Source: Aquarana catesbeiana
Taxonomy: Eukaryota; Chordata; Amphibia; Anura; Ranidae
Reading direction: 5' to 3'
DNA: 64,000 bases
Assembly: GCF_042186555.1 (NCBI RefSeq)
Contig: NC_133336.1
Location: 32,168,082 to 32,232,081 of the forward strand
Shown: positions 23,340 to 35,123 of the stretch, piece after piece
Layout: each line of letters begins with the position of its first letter
Numbering within the stretch: the first letter of the stretch is position 1
Made by a program: the position numbers and the translations under genes
The notes under the pieces: generated by a model
The model's input: only the letters and a program-made list of their open reading frames with translations
What the model was told of the DNA's origin: nothing
Databases searched by the model: none

Positions 23340-24540
23340 CCCTTCAGGCAGGGTGGAAAACCCAGGGCAGTCCTCACATAACCAAAACTCCTTCTGGTAG
23401 GTCAGAGGAACTGAGAGAGGAGATACAGAAAAGAGGAAAAATAAAGAAAGGCGGGTGGCTAGCCCCCCGACTGCCGGCAGTCTCCATCAGATATTTTATC
23501 CAGGGGTCCCAATTTTTTTCAGATATTGGCATCTTGTCTTGCAAAATTTGCAGTAAGGAGTTCATTGATCGTGATCCATGACATTTTAGCCTTCAGGAGG
23601 GCAAAAGATATCGTAGGTGAGTTCCATGATCTAGCTAGAGATTCTCGCTGCCAAAAAAATAAATGCTAATATGCATTGTGTAGGCCTTGAAGCACCCTGA
23701 ACTAGGCAGCCAAGTAATGCTTGGTGTGGGAACTTGGTTAGGTTAGTAATATCAGTAAGCGAATAAATAAAATTGTAGGTACGGATCTAGAATCTCCTGA
23801 CTTTCGGGCATGTCTACCAAGTGTGATAGGCCATATATCCTGACCACAACCCCTGAAACAAAAGGAGGAAGCTTCCGGGACCCACCAGACCAGCCTAGCT
23901 GGGATCATATACCACCTCAGAATTACTTTGTAGACAGCTTCAATTAAGGATGTATTGATTATTGATTTGGCTGGATCCTGAGTCATCTTGTGCCATTCTG
24001 ACAAGTCCTGGGGGTTCCCATTGAAGTGGCAACGAGGGTCATTCATCGATATCCTGCCTTAAATCTGCTCTTCACCATGTCCTGCTCCCATCTCTCCATG
24101 TAGGGTAACCTCACCTTGATAAAGGACAAAATACCACAGAGCTTGGAGATGTAACCTGAGTGTTTGTCAATGCCTCCACCGAGATAATCCATGGGCGTAG
24201 TGGTGGATAGGTCAGACCTCCTCCGCAGGGAGTTTATGAAGTGTGCTATTTGAGCATAACTATATTGTTCCATTTGTGGTAAGTCGTGTTTCTCTTGTAG
24301 GAGTTGCATTGACAAGACCCCTCGATGGTCATAAAAATCTGCTATACGCAGGAGACCCTTGTTGGCCCACTATTGGACCAAGTCTGGGGTTTAGGGCAGG
24401 GGTGAATTCTGAGTTCTCCAACAGTGGGGCCAGGGGAGTATGGTCAGATCTAAATTTGCAATTTGTGGTTAATCGGTCCCATAGGCCCAGAGAAAAGGAA
24501 AAGTATAGGGCAGGGAATCGTGGGCCGGGGATAGTTCTCT
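23340..24540 (-). pseudogene. LINE (L1/Tx1-type) reverse transcriptase C-terminal tail, decayed
   Basis: On the minus strand, frames at 24043-24315, 23738-24046 and 23374-23565 together give the C-terminal end of a non-LTR retrotransposon ORF2. Hallmarks are VILRWYMIPARL, then a cysteine-containing FRGCGQ block with the expected IWW.C region damaged, then a terminal NW.PWIKYL. This matches the vertebrate L1/Tx1 pattern. At least two frameshifts separate the frames, so it is dead. The 5' two-thirds are missing. Confidence 0.7.
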
Positions 24541-24544
24541 AATG

Positions 24545-24650
24545 TACAAGAGTCAGACTTGTTGCTTGTTGGTCTGAAGAGAGCGATCTCTTGGGATAGC
24601 TCTCTATGTGCAAGGTCTGTGGCTTGTTGATTCATAGTGGTCTCTTATGA
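24545..24650. repeat. ~60-bp minisatellite (distal part of the split array)
   Basis: GCGATCTCTTGGGATAGCTC and TCTATGTGCAAGGTC match the units at 22175-22535. Confidence 0.7.
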
Positions 24651-25344
24651 TGGCTCTTTCTTCTACTTAACGAAACTGAACTGTTTTCTTCATCCTGCTA
24701 TTATAAAGACGTGATTAGTGCCCGTAGTCCCCATTCCAGAACATACCAGCCTGTCCTATATTCTGCATAACAGTGTAGGCAGTCCTATGCTGGCCTTACA
24801 ATTATGCCAGTTTTTTAATCCAATCAACCATACAGTATAAACCGATAAAATTATGTGTTACATGTTGAGAGTGATCATTTGATGCTACACTAATTCTTGT
24901 TTGTTTGTATAGATGAATAGATGTGAGCCAATTTCCTTTGAGTCTAAATTGATGTAAATGATACTGAAATAAAAATATCTCGTAAGCTTTTGTTTGTCGA
25001 AACAAACAGAATTAGGCAATCCATTTGAGTCAATGCCTTCACATTATTTGAAAGATAATGAATCGGTGGTGAAAATCCATAACAATCCATAATAAATGCT
25101 GGATCAAATGATCAATGATCGGATTGTTGTGAGTTCAGCAGTGTATAGAAGTCCTTTAGCTGACAAAACCCAGAGAAGTATTGATAAAGTAAATACAATG
25201 TCCACACAAGGATTATTGGAATATTTGTAATGGTGTGTGTGTGGGTACAACTGTGTTCACTGGTTACATATGCACAAAATCCATATTTTCACCATCTAAT
25301 AGTTGCTAATCTAATGCAGCCTCTTTGCAGCCGTTTCACGTCTA
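24650..25344. other. No feature recognised
   Basis: AT-rich sequence without a convincing ORF or repeat signature. Confidence 0.45.
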
Positions 25345-25539
25345 CAGCCATAGCCAAAAGTTTTGAGAATGACACAAATATTCATTTTCACAAAGTCTGC
25401 TGCCTCAGTTGTTATGATGGCAATTTGCATATACACCAGAATGTTATGAAGAGTGATCAGATGAATTGCAGTTAATTGTAAAATCCATCTTTGCCATGAA
25501 AATTAACTTAATCCCACGAAAAACATTTCCACTGCATTT

Positions 25540-26780
25540 GTGAAGAAAGCTTCAAGGCGCCCAAGAAAGTCCAGCAAGTGCCAGGACCATCTCCTAGAGT
25601 TGATTCAGCTGCGGGATCGGGGCACCACCAGTGCAGAGATGACTTGGGAATGGCAGCAGACAGGTGTGAGTAGATCTGCAGGCACAGTGAGGAGAAGACT
25701 TTTGGAGGATTGCCTGGTGTCAAGAAGGGCAGCAAAGAAGCCACTTCTCTCCAGGAGAAACATCAGGGACAGACTGATATAATCTGCATATGGTCCAGGG
25801 ATTGGACTGCTGAGGACTGGGGTAAAGTAATTTTCTCTGATGAATCCCCTTTCTGATTGTTTGGGGCATCTGGAAAAATCTTGTCCAGACAAGTGTGTTG
25901 ATCGGGCGATCTAAAGTTCAGGGTGGATAATGTGTCGGGCCTTGCTGCCCTCCGGTATAGAGGTATCCTAGCAGTCAGAAAGAAAATAGAAAAAAGAGGG
26001 CCAACCAAGCCTTGTGCATTATCCTTTGATATGTTTATTAAAAATGAGAATAAAAACGACTCAGGCATATAAAAGGAACCGCAATATGAAAGCCTTTAAC
26101 TTGTGGCAATCCGTCTCGTGATAGCAGTCTCCAGATGACGGAAGAGAGGACGTACGACTCACTGCTGGTTGACGCGTTTCGAAGGGATATCATCTTTCTC
26201 AGAGCCTCTGAGGAAGAATGTATCCCTTCGAAACGCGTCAGCCAGCAGTGGTTCCTACGTCCTCTCTTCCGTCATCTGGAGACTGCTATCACTAGACGGA
26301 TTGCCACAAGTTAAAGGCTTTCATATTGCGGTTCCTTTTATATGCTTGTGAGTAGTTTTTATTTGTTCTTTTAATAAACATATCAATGGATAATGCACAA
26401 GGCTGGTGCGCCCTCTTTTTTTTCTAATTTCTTTCCAACAGTAAAGCATCCTGATACCATTCATGTGTGGGGTTGCTTCTTAGCCATGGGTGTGGGCTCG
26501 CTCACAATTTTGCTTAAGAACACAGCCATAAATAAAGAATGGTATAAAATCATCCTCCGAGAGCAACTTCTCTTAACCATCCGACAACAGTTTGATGAGG
26601 AAAAATGCCTTTTTCAGCATGATGGAGCACCTTGCCATAAGGCAAAAGTTATAACTAAGTGGCATGGGAGAAAAAAATCAACATTTTGGGTCCATGGCCA
26701 GGAAACTCTCCGGACCTTCATCCCATTGAGAACTTGTGTTCAATCCTTGAGGCGGGTGAACAAAAAACATAACTTCTGAC
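25540..26780 (+). pseudogene. Broken Tc1-like transposase
   Basis: The N-terminal DNA-binding part is readable to AAKKPLLSRRNIRDRL, then hits a stop at 25780-25782. The catalytic part resumes after the foldback with VKHPDTIHVWGCF and keeps the second catalytic aspartate in FQHDGAP. The segment that should hold the third acidic residue is frameshifted (TFWVHGQETLRTFIPL). It is not functional. Confidence 0.85.
25977..26434. mobile_element. Foldback (hairpin) element inserted in Tc1 copy C
   Basis: This is a near-perfect palindrome with arms of about 220 bp around a centre near 26206 (CTCAGAGCCTCTGAG). Both arms share GCAATATGAAAGCCTTTAAC, CAGTCTCCAGATGACGGAAG and GAAACGCGTC beside the loop. 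The outer ends are A-rich GAAAAAAGAGGG. It is non-coding. Transcripts would fold into long double-stranded RNA. Confidence 0.9.
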
Positions 26781-27072
26781 AAACTTTAGGCATTGATTAT
26801 GCAAGAATAGGCTGCCTTCAGTCAGGATGTGGCCCAGAAGTTGATTGACAGCATGCCAAGGCGAATTGCAGAGGTCTTGAAAAAGAAGGGTCAACACTGC
26901 AGATGTTGACTCTGCACAAAATGAATGTAATTGTCAATAAAAGTCTTTGACACTTATGAAATGCTTGTAATTATACTTCAGTATACCATAGTAACATCTG
27001 ACAAAAAGATCTAAAAACACTGAAGCAGCAGACTATTTGTGTCATTCTCCAAAACGTTTGGTCGGGGCTGTA

Positions 27073-28150
27073 CATGCAGTGTCGGTTGCACATGGTTGAT
27101 CTGGACCAGCTTCTGTATGGTGATGGTGGACCATACCTTTGCTATGTGTTTCTGCATGGTTGTTTGTAGTGTCTATCTGGTGTACAAATGACAGGGTGAC
27201 TACTCAGGCGCACAATTGGGAGACAGGGACATAGTGTTGTCACCTTATAACAGGAAGTACCTGAGCAAGCATCATGGCAGAACTACCAGGTATGATTTCA
27301 ATGAAAGCTGTAGGTTTATAAACACTGGAAAAATGTTTAACTTTTTATTGTATTAAAGCTTCTATGAAATTGTTACATTTACTTTTGGTGATCACTTTGA
27401 AATAATGAGGGATTGCAATTGCCGGTACAAAGTCAGGTTTTTCTTTTTCATCTGTGCAGAGGAAAGTTAGGAATATTGTATCTTGTACAAATCCGATCGT
27501 GTTGGTTGGTTTGGGTGACCCTTATTTGCATGCGGTTGTGTGGATGAGGCTCAGCTGGCTGAGTCGGAAGCCATTGGAGGGAACAATTCTGGATTCAAAG
27601 ATGAATAACTTTCCCTTGGAATTCTTCTGTCAGGATCGGCAGTCTGAGGGGGGGTTAATTGTTTGCTGGCTGACGTTGATTGTTCGACTTGTGAAGCTCG
27701 ACGCTCCATGTCATGATGTCTGTCTGGGGACCTCGGCTTGTATGCTGCTATTCATATTGATTTTTTTTTCAACTTTAATTGACTGCCACTGACGAGGGTC
27801 TCACAGCACAGCCAAGCCTATGGGGAGAGTTGGCATCTAGCTTGGAAATTGGTATTCACAGGTCCATCTGGGGATCTGCAACTGGGTCTTGGACCAGATC
27901 AGCACCTACATTTTGTGTAATAGGCCTCCATATTATATTTGTGTGTGGAATGAATATGGGTTATGCTAGTTGTGTTATGGTATGATCACTGCCAAGTTGG
28001 TACAGGAGCCGATCTCCCAATTCCAGAACATACTAGTCTGTCTTCTATTCTAAATTTGACACCAGAAGAGGACCTCTTGCTGAAACAGTTTCTCCCAAGA
28101 AGAGTAACAAAAACCTAGATATAAGTACAAAACCCAGACATGTCAGCATT
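27073..28150. other. No feature recognised
   Basis: Apparently unique intron or upstream sequence. The longest frame (27454-27792, plus) shows no known motif. Confidence 0.45.
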
Positions 28151-28157
28151 GCAAAAT

Positions 28158-28745
28158 ATACTATATGGCCAAGCATCTGTGGACATTACACCTATATGAT
28201 CTTGTTGAATATCCCATTCCAAAACCATGGCATTAATATGGAGTTTTGTGGTTATAACAGCTTCCACTCTTCTGGAAGGGTTTCCCACAAGATTTTGGAG
28301 TGTCTGTTGGAATTTGTGCCCTTTTTGAGGTCAGGTACTGATGTTGTATACGAAGATCCAGTTCACAATTGGCATTCCAGTTCATCCCAAAGGTGTTCAG
28401 TAGGGTTGAGGTCTTTGTTCCTCCTCCCAGACTGGTCAAACCATGTCTTTATGGCGCTGGTCCATACTGATCAAACCATATCGTTATGGAGCTGGTCCGA
28501 ACTGGTCAAACCATATCGTTATGGAGCTGGTCCGAACTGGTCAAACCATATCGTTATGGCGCTGGTCCGAACTGGTCAAACCATATCGTTATGGCGCTGG
28601 TCCGAACTGGTCAAGCCATGTCTTTATGAAGCTAGATTTGTACACAGGGGCATGGTCATGCTGGAACAGAAAAGGGCCTTCCCCAAACTGTAAAAGAATA
28701 AAGAAACAAGATGCAAACCCATAGTGTACCATAAAAACTAGTGGA
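28158..28745 (-). pseudogene. Tc1/mariner-type transposase remnant with internal tandem expansion
   Basis: The left end CTATATGGCCAAGCATCTGT resembles the TIR of a common vertebrate Tc1/mariner family. On the minus strand, QFGEGPFLFQHDHAPVYKS keeps the catalytic aspartate of the second motif, and downstream IPTDTPKSCG and LPEEW are the expected C-terminus. Between them, a ~35-bp segment (TGGTCAAACCATATCGTTAT plus GGCGCTGGTCCGAAC) is repeated about five times at 28430-28625, destroying the frame. Confidence 0.75.
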
Positions 28746-29825
28746 ACATTTATTTGAACAAAAATTGCACTCACACACGTGCCTCGGATATTACGTATCA
28801 ACACAAGTCTGAGAGGTGGCAGAGCGATGTCCACAAGCCCCAGCTTTGGCGACCAGCATGGGCATGACATCATTCTGTGTGGGCAGGAAGCTGCTATCAC
28901 ACGTCTGTGGGGGAACGCTAAAGCCAACTACTCACCTGGAAGTGAGGTCGCCTGAGGTCAGTTTGGCACATGTGCAATACAGAAATGCATTTGGAAGCTG
29001 TCACACTTCACCGTCAGCCACAAAGAAGCGTGACTTTGAAATGCGTTCCTGTATTGTTAACCTTGTTGACAAAAATATTTTCGGCGATAAAATTAACACT
29101 ATTTTAGTCAACTAAAATATCACTAAAACTAAATCAAAAATTGACGGCACAATTAACACTGGCACCAAACTGTGACGTCAGGTGGCCACACTACTTTGGT
29201 CCGACTTTCATGCAACTTGTTGTAAAACCTGGGGAAGAAAAAACAAAAAACCTGCAAGACCAAGGCATAATGCATAGTAGCACATTCTGAAATACTTACC
29301 TTAAAACGAAGCCCTTCCAGCAGAGTCCGGTCAACGCTGAGAGGGCTGACATCTTCTCCTGTCCTTTCTTCCGTGATTACGTCACTCCAGCACATGCGCG
29401 CGGAGGCCCTTGGTTCCGGCAAGAAGCTCTGAAGATCCGACATTATAAGCCGACGTCAGCAGCTGCATGCAGGGTGAAGGGTGCAGGTTGAATATCTCTT
29501 AAACCGTGCAGGTTTAGGAGATATTCATTTTTTCTTACAGGTAAGCCTTATTATAGGCTTACCTATAGGTATAAGTCACCAAGCTGGGTTTACAATTGCT
29601 TTAACCCTCAAAAGTTGCATGACATTCGTACTTGAATGTTATACAATGCAACAGTTGTCCATTATCACTTGTCAAAGCCAAAGTCGAATCCAAGTTGCAC
29701 CCATCCAAAGTTGCACTCCAACTTTGGTGCAGCTTTGGAGCGGTACAAGTGTGAATTGAGCTGGATTTTAGATCGAAAATAAAAGTAAAGGAAGCCTAAA
29801 AAAGAAATCGAATGCTGCCACTAAC
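28746..29825. repeat. Decayed interspersed repeats with small hairpins
   Basis: A short stem-loop lies at 29486-29527 (AATATCTCTTAAACC pairs with GGTTTAGGAGATATT), followed by AGGTAAGCCTTATTATAGGC. I associate this module with ranid repeats. The 28780-29050 part shows the TTTGAAATGCGTT relic of a GAAACGCGT-type foldback. Boundaries are uncertain. Confidence 0.4.
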
Positions 29826-29830
29826 TCTAA

Positions 29831-30247
29831 TGCCCCGTACACAGGGTCGGACTTTGTTCGGACATTCCGACAACAAAATCCTAGGATTTTTTCCGACGGA
29901 TGTTGGCTCAAACTTGTCTTGCATACACCCGGTCACACAAAGTTGTCGGAAAATCCGATCATTCTGAACACAGTGACGTAAAACATGTACGTCGGGACTA
30001 TAAACGGGGCAGTGGCCAATAGCTTTCGTCTCTTTATTTATTCTGAGCATGCGTGGCACTTTGTCCGTCGGATTTGTGTACACACGATCGGAATTTCCGA
30101 CAATAATTTTACATCCTGCTCTCAAACTTTGTGTGTCGGAAAATCCGATGGAAAATGTCCGATGGAGCCCACACACGGTCGGAATTTCCGACAACACGCT
30201 CCGATCGGACATTTTCCATCGGAAAATCCGACTGTGTGTACGGGGCA
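29831..30247. mobile_element. Harbinger-like MITE, divergent copy D
   Basis: The termini TGCCCCGTACACAGGGTCGG and GTGTGTACGGGGCA are inverted. The flanks TAA and TTA fit a TWA-type target but are not an exact duplication. The interior repeats TCGGAATTTCCGACA and GGAAAATCCGA motifs. It is related to, but distinct from, the TGCCGCGTAC copies at 30954, 34178 and 50776. Confidence 0.75.
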
Positions 30248-30654
30248 TTAGAATTGTTCAGATGCAAGATAATGTTTGCTTTTGGGTTTATTTTAGGTTT
30301 GTGCACATCTTAGCTGGTGCAGAGCAGACAATAGCCTGTTGGTTTTAGCCTCTGTTGGTTTTGGTTCCTGTATTCAGAACGAGTGTCACCTGATACCATA
30401 TGCCGGGACGATGGTGCAGGGTATGATTTATTTATTGTCCAGGTGTTACGGTGTATGGAGGCCTCGTAACCTGCAGCATTTACATATGTTTTCATACTCT
30501 GATATGCACAATTTAATCTCATAATGTGCTTGTATTACTTTGTTTGCTGTTCATTTATTTATATAGCAATGCCATCTTCAGTGTAGTACCGGGAACACTG
30601 AGCCATTCACATCGGTCCTATGCATCAGAGGAACTTACACTCTAATGTCCCCAC

Positions 30655-30835
30655 CACAGATTATTATTATTATTATTATTATTATTATCATCGTACAGGA
30701 TTTGTATAGCGCCAACAGTTTGCGCTTTACAATATACAGAGACAGCATGATTACAACACAATTCAGAATACAAGGAATAGGAGGGCCTTGTTCACTGAGC
30801 TTACAATCTAAAGGGAGGGGGAGGTGATACAAAAG
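30655..30835. repeat. (ATT)n plus amphibian interspersed repeat
   Basis: About ten ATT units are followed by TTTGTATAGCGCCAACAGTT, TGCGCTTTACAATATACA and TGAGCTTACAATCTAAAG. This is a module I recognise from frog genomes, SINE-like in size. A fragment of the same module occurs near 15790. Confidence 0.6.
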
Positions 30836-30953
30836 CTGCGAGAGGTGACTGAAGTACAGATTTTCAGGTGGAGGTGGGCCAGGCTTCCCTGAATAAATGA
30901 GTTTTCAAGGATCGCCTAAAGTCTTAACTAACAAATAGTTGGCTGACAGCTAA

Positions 30954-31316
30954 TGCCGCGTACACATGGACTTTATGGCAGACTTTGCCCGGCGGACTTT
31001 TCGACGGACTTTATGACAGACTTTCCGAATGAACAGACTTTCCTACACTCAATCCACCAAAGTCCGTTGAATTCGTACGTGATGACGTACGACCGGACTA
31101 AAACAAGGAAGTTCATAGCCAGTAGCCAATAGCTGCCCTAGCGTGGCTTTTTGTCCGACGAACTAGCATACAGACGAGCGGACTTTTCGACCGGACTCGA
31201 TTTCGACGGATTGATTTAAAACATGTTTCAAATCTAAGTCCGTCCAACTTTTGAGAAAACGAAATCTCGTCCGCCGGGCAAAGTCTGCCGTAAAGTCCGC
31301 TCGTGTGTACGCGGCA
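30954..31316. mobile_element. Harbinger-like MITE, copy A
   Basis: The termini TGCCGCGTACACATGGACTT and GTGTGTACGCGGCA are inverted, and TAA is duplicated on each side (30951-30953, 31317-31319). The inside carries GACGTACGACCGGACTAAAA and repeated GGACTTT blocks. A 3-bp TWA duplication is characteristic of PIF/Harbinger transposons. It is non-coding (363 bp). Confidence 0.85.
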
Positions 31317-33044
31317 TAAGGAACCCAACCCAAGCAGACTGCTGTGACTGGTGTGCCCAATCCACTGCGCATGTGCCCGGTCCAGCCAGCACCATAGAGA
31401 TGTCCCACAACACGGAGGGTAAAGCCTAGTCCACACGGGCCGAAAGGTCCCATAGAAACCGGCCAACATTTTGGCTTGTGTGTAATGCAGCCGATTGGAC
31501 ACAAGCTGACCATTCGCCCAGCTTCTGTGGGGCATCACCGAGAAAGGTTTGCCGATCAGCTCCCGATCAGTGTTCTTAGCCAATGGTGGAGAAAGCTGAT
31601 TGGAGTGTTCTGGCGAGGGGGTCGTCCCTCTGTCAGAACACAATAGCGCAGCAGAGGAGATCGCTGTACTAACAGTGCATGGTTAGTTCAGCAGCTCCTT
31701 CGGAGTGGTCTATTTTTTTTCTCGTTCAGCCCTGCTGGGTTAAACTAAAAAAACTACTAGTGTGTGCTAGACTTGAGGAGAAGAGACCATACGTCAAGGT
31801 GGCTATGATGATGTGTTTCGGAGGTGAGGTGTTGACCAAAAAGTTTAGCTTCTGCTAAATTCACCACCGATTTGGCAAAACTACTTGTAAGACCCACAGA
31901 CTGCCACTGATCACGCTTAGCTCAGGACTTAACAAATTTGCTTTGAATGTATGCTAGCTAAAAAAAGTTAGAAGCCAGTTTTTTAAACTAAATCTTATGG
32001 ATTTAACATGTCCCAGAAGGTGAACTTATCGTTTAACCCTTTCACAGCCACAGCCATTTTTGTGCATGTTTAAAAAATCATTTTAGGCCTGAAGATTACA
32101 TAAAACACTCAAACAATATATATATTTTCTGAAAGCACACACCCTAGAGAATAAAATGGTGGTAGTTCTAATTTTTTTATGTCACACATTACTGCAAAGG
32201 TCTAGGAAACACAACATTTCTGTAAAAAACACATTTTAAAGTTCATGTTAGGGGCACAAAAGTGAAATGAATTATCCAATTTTTGGTAAAATATAAAAGC
32301 GGTAAATAGATACCCAACATGTCAAACCTTAAACATGTCAGTAACTCAAGCAGACCGCCGTGACTCAGCTCTGGCGTGCCCAATCCACTGTGTATGTGCC
32401 CAGCCGGCGCCGCGCACCATAGAGATGTCCCGCAACATAGAGGGTTAGGAGGAGAGACCATACGTCAAGGTGGCTATGACGATGCGTTTCGGAGGTGAGG
32501 TGTCGACCAAAAAAAGTTTAGCGTTTGCTAAATTTACCACTGATTTGGCAAAACGTCTTGTAACAGGTATACAAGGGAGTCTCTGAAGCTTTCTAAGAAA
32601 TATACCGTAGCAGGGGCTTAACAAACCCCAGGTCGCCATTGCGACCAGAAGGTTCAACCTGGTGCCTGGGCTGCCGCTTGAACGCTGCACATACCCTGCT
32701 ATTTATCCCGGGCTCCGCTTCCCCATCTCCGGACCGGAGACCTGCATAGCGGGTGTCTCTGGGTAGAGAAGCCGTGGGGGGGGGGAGGAGGGAGGAGAGC
32801 AGTCACATGTCCACTCTCCTCCACTTCTAGTTGTTGACCCGGAGGTGATGGTCCCCATTGACAGTTTCCCCAGCCATTAAGGCCAGGAAAGAATGTAATG
32901 CACTGCGATGTGTATCACATTCAGTGGAGCACAGAGGAGATATGCAGTTTCTTTTAGACCCTGGATGTCTCATTAAAGAACCCGTCGCCAAAAAAAAAAA
33001 AAAATCATCATGTGATGGGGGGGGGGGGGGGGGGGGGAAGGGGT

Positions 33045-33510
33045 TGTAAAGTCAGAAGGTGTTTTTATCTTGATGCATTCTGTGCATTAAGATAAAAGGC
33101 CTTCTGTGTGTGTGTGCAGCAGCCCCCCCTAATACTTACCTGAGGTCCCTCTCCATCCAGCGATGTCCAAGAGTGTCTCAGCCGTCCGAGATTCTCCTCC
33201 TGATTGGATGAGACACACCAGCGACGCCATTGGCTGCCTCTGCTGTCAAAGTCAGTTAGCCAATCAGAAGAGAGAGAGGACGGGGACGGGGCTCCATGTC
33301 TGACTGGACACAGGGAGCTGTGGCTCGGGTGCCCCCATAGCAAGCTGCTTGCTGTGGGGACACTGAACAGGAGGGAGGGGCCAGGATCACAGAAGAGGGA
33401 CCCGAGAAGACGAGGACCTGGGCTGCTCTGTGCAAATCCACTGCAACAGAGCAGGTAAGTATAACATATTTGTTATTTTTATATGAAAAAACGGGACTTT
33501 AGAATATAAG
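33045..33510. repeat. Interspersed ranid-type repeat with hairpin start
   Basis: GTAAAGTCAGAAGGTGTTTT then TATCTTGATGCATTCTGTGC forms a hairpin with ATTAAGATAAAAGGCCTTCT. It is followed by CAGCAGCCCCCCCTAATACT and CTCCATCCAGCGATGTCC. I recognise this order from a common frog repeat. Open frames inside are not genes. Confidence 0.55.
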
Positions 33511-34177
33511 TAAAAAAAACAAAAAGTTCTTAAATGTAAAAAATTAAAGTTACACCCAAGCACATAACCCCGCCCCCCCCCCCCAAAAAAATAATTGAGC
33601 CCCCCCACCCCCACATATATGCACTTACAAACATAAACGCATGAGGCGGGGCACCTACGTCTGAAACTTTGATTGCGATACACATGTTACATTTCGGCGT
33701 GCACGCCGGAATAAGAGCAATAATTCAGCACCAGACCTCCGTCGTAAGGCTAAACAGATGACCTATAGGGAGCTTTAAAACCTAGCCTATGGAAAATATA
33801 GGTTACTGACATTGTTTAAGGATGGACATGTTGGGTATCTATTTACTCGGTGCAACCTTGGCTTTTATATTTTAATAAAATAAAAAAAATTGGAACTACC
33901 ACTATTTTATTCTCTATGGTGTCTGCTTTCAGAAGATATATCATGTGTGGGTGTTTTATGTAATCTTCTGGCCTAAAATAATTTTTTTAAACATGTGAAA
34001 AAAGCGAAAAAAATGGCTCTGGCTGTGAAAGGGTGAAAAGATAAGTTCTCCTTCTGGGACATGTTAAATCCGTAAGATTTGAACTGGCTTCTAACTTTTT
34101 TTTAGCTGGCTCCTAGATTCAAAGCAAATTTGTCAAGCCCTGGGCTAAGCTTGATCAGCAGCAGTCTGTGGGTCTTA

Positions 34178-34576
34178 TGCCGCGTACACACGAGCGGACT
34201 TTACGGCAGACTTTGCCCGGCTGACTTTTCAACGGACTTTACGACGGACTTTCTGAATGAACGGACTTGCCTACACACAATCAACCAAAGTCCGTCGAAT
34301 TTGTACGTGATGACGTACGACCGGACTAAAACAAGGACGTTTATAGGCAATAGCTGCCCTAGCGTGGTTTTTTGTCCGTCAAACTAGCATACAGACGAGC
34401 GGACTTTTCGACCGGACTCGAGTCCGTTGGATAGATTTGAAACATGTTTCAATTCTAAGTCCGTCCAACTTTTGAGAAAACAAAGCCCGCTGGAGCCCAC
34501 ACACGATCGAATTGTCCGACGAAATCACGTCCGCCGGGCAAAGTCTGCCGTAAAGTCCACTTGTGTGTACGCGGCA
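34178..34576. mobile_element. Harbinger-like MITE, copy B
   Basis: The termini TGCCGCGTACACACGAGCGG and GTGTGTACGCGGCA are inverted, and TTA is duplicated on each side (34175-34177, 34577-34579). The uninterrupted homologous site survives in the other arm of the palindrome at 31888-31890, which confirms the boundaries and the 3-bp duplication. Confidence 0.92.
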
Positions 34577-35123
34577 TTACAAGTAGTTTTGCCAAATCAG
34601 TGGTGAATTTAGCAGACACTAAACGTTTTGGTCAACACCTCACCTGGGGTGAAAGTGAAACGCGTTGTCATAGCCACCTTGACGTATGTTCTCTACTCCT
34701 AAAGCTTGTGTCCAACCGGCTGCTGTACTTTGCTGTCAGCCAACTATTTGGAGTCCCAATGCTCCCATCCAAATCTTAGGGGTATTCCAGGAGGGTAGGC
34801 TGAGACCATTTACATGCCCGTACACTTCCTGATAAATGTGAGTGTATTGATTGGCGATTTTAATTATTGTTCTTAGTAAACCGTATCACACTAGATGTGC
34901 GCTCTCCCCCTTTAAAATAGATAATGGCAGAACTTAGCACACAATAAAACCTGCAGCTTTTTCTTCCACCCATTTTGGATAGAAATGTTGGAAGCACATG
35001 TTCATGTTGTAGACCTGAGTAGATAGCATCCCGTAGGTTGCACCTCTCATACATGTGAAGGTTTCCTGGTAGACCAATGTTGGACTAATACTTTGTCTTT
35101 GTTTTTCTTTTTTTTTTTTCCAG

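Larger units (their letters stand above)
25345..27070 (+). mobile_element. Degenerate Tc1-like transposon (copy C)
   Basis: The terminal inverted repeats are CAGCCATAGCCAAAAGTTTT on the left and AAAACGTTTGGTCGGGGCTG on the right. Both continue into GAATGACACAAATA, and TA flanks each end (25343-25344, 27071-27072). The interior encodes transposase pieces on the plus strand: a helix-turn-helix part with RDRGTTSAE and RRRLLEDCL (25540-25782), and a catalytic part with LFQHDGAPCHKAK (26420-26779). A foldback element at 25977-26434 separates the pieces, and there are stops and frameshifts. Confidence 0.88.
30935..34755. repeat. Large imperfect palindrome (~3.8 kb foldback complex)
   Basis: The left arm 31787-32334 and the right arm 33814-34690 are reverse complements over about 500 bp. 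Both carry CATACGTCAAGGTGGCTATG, TTTGGCAAAACTACTTGTAA and CCTTTCACAGCCA. The outermost AATAGTTGGCTGACAGC (30935-30951) pairs with GCTGTCAGCCAACTATT. The middle holds an extra partial copy of the outer module (32343-32560) and another repeat (33045-33510). MITE copies A and B sit inside the two arms. Confidence 0.8.

Noticed and set aside
28196..28724. Plus-strand WSELVKPYRYGAGPN repeat proteins
   Set aside because: Antisense of a tandemly expanded segment in a transposase remnant.
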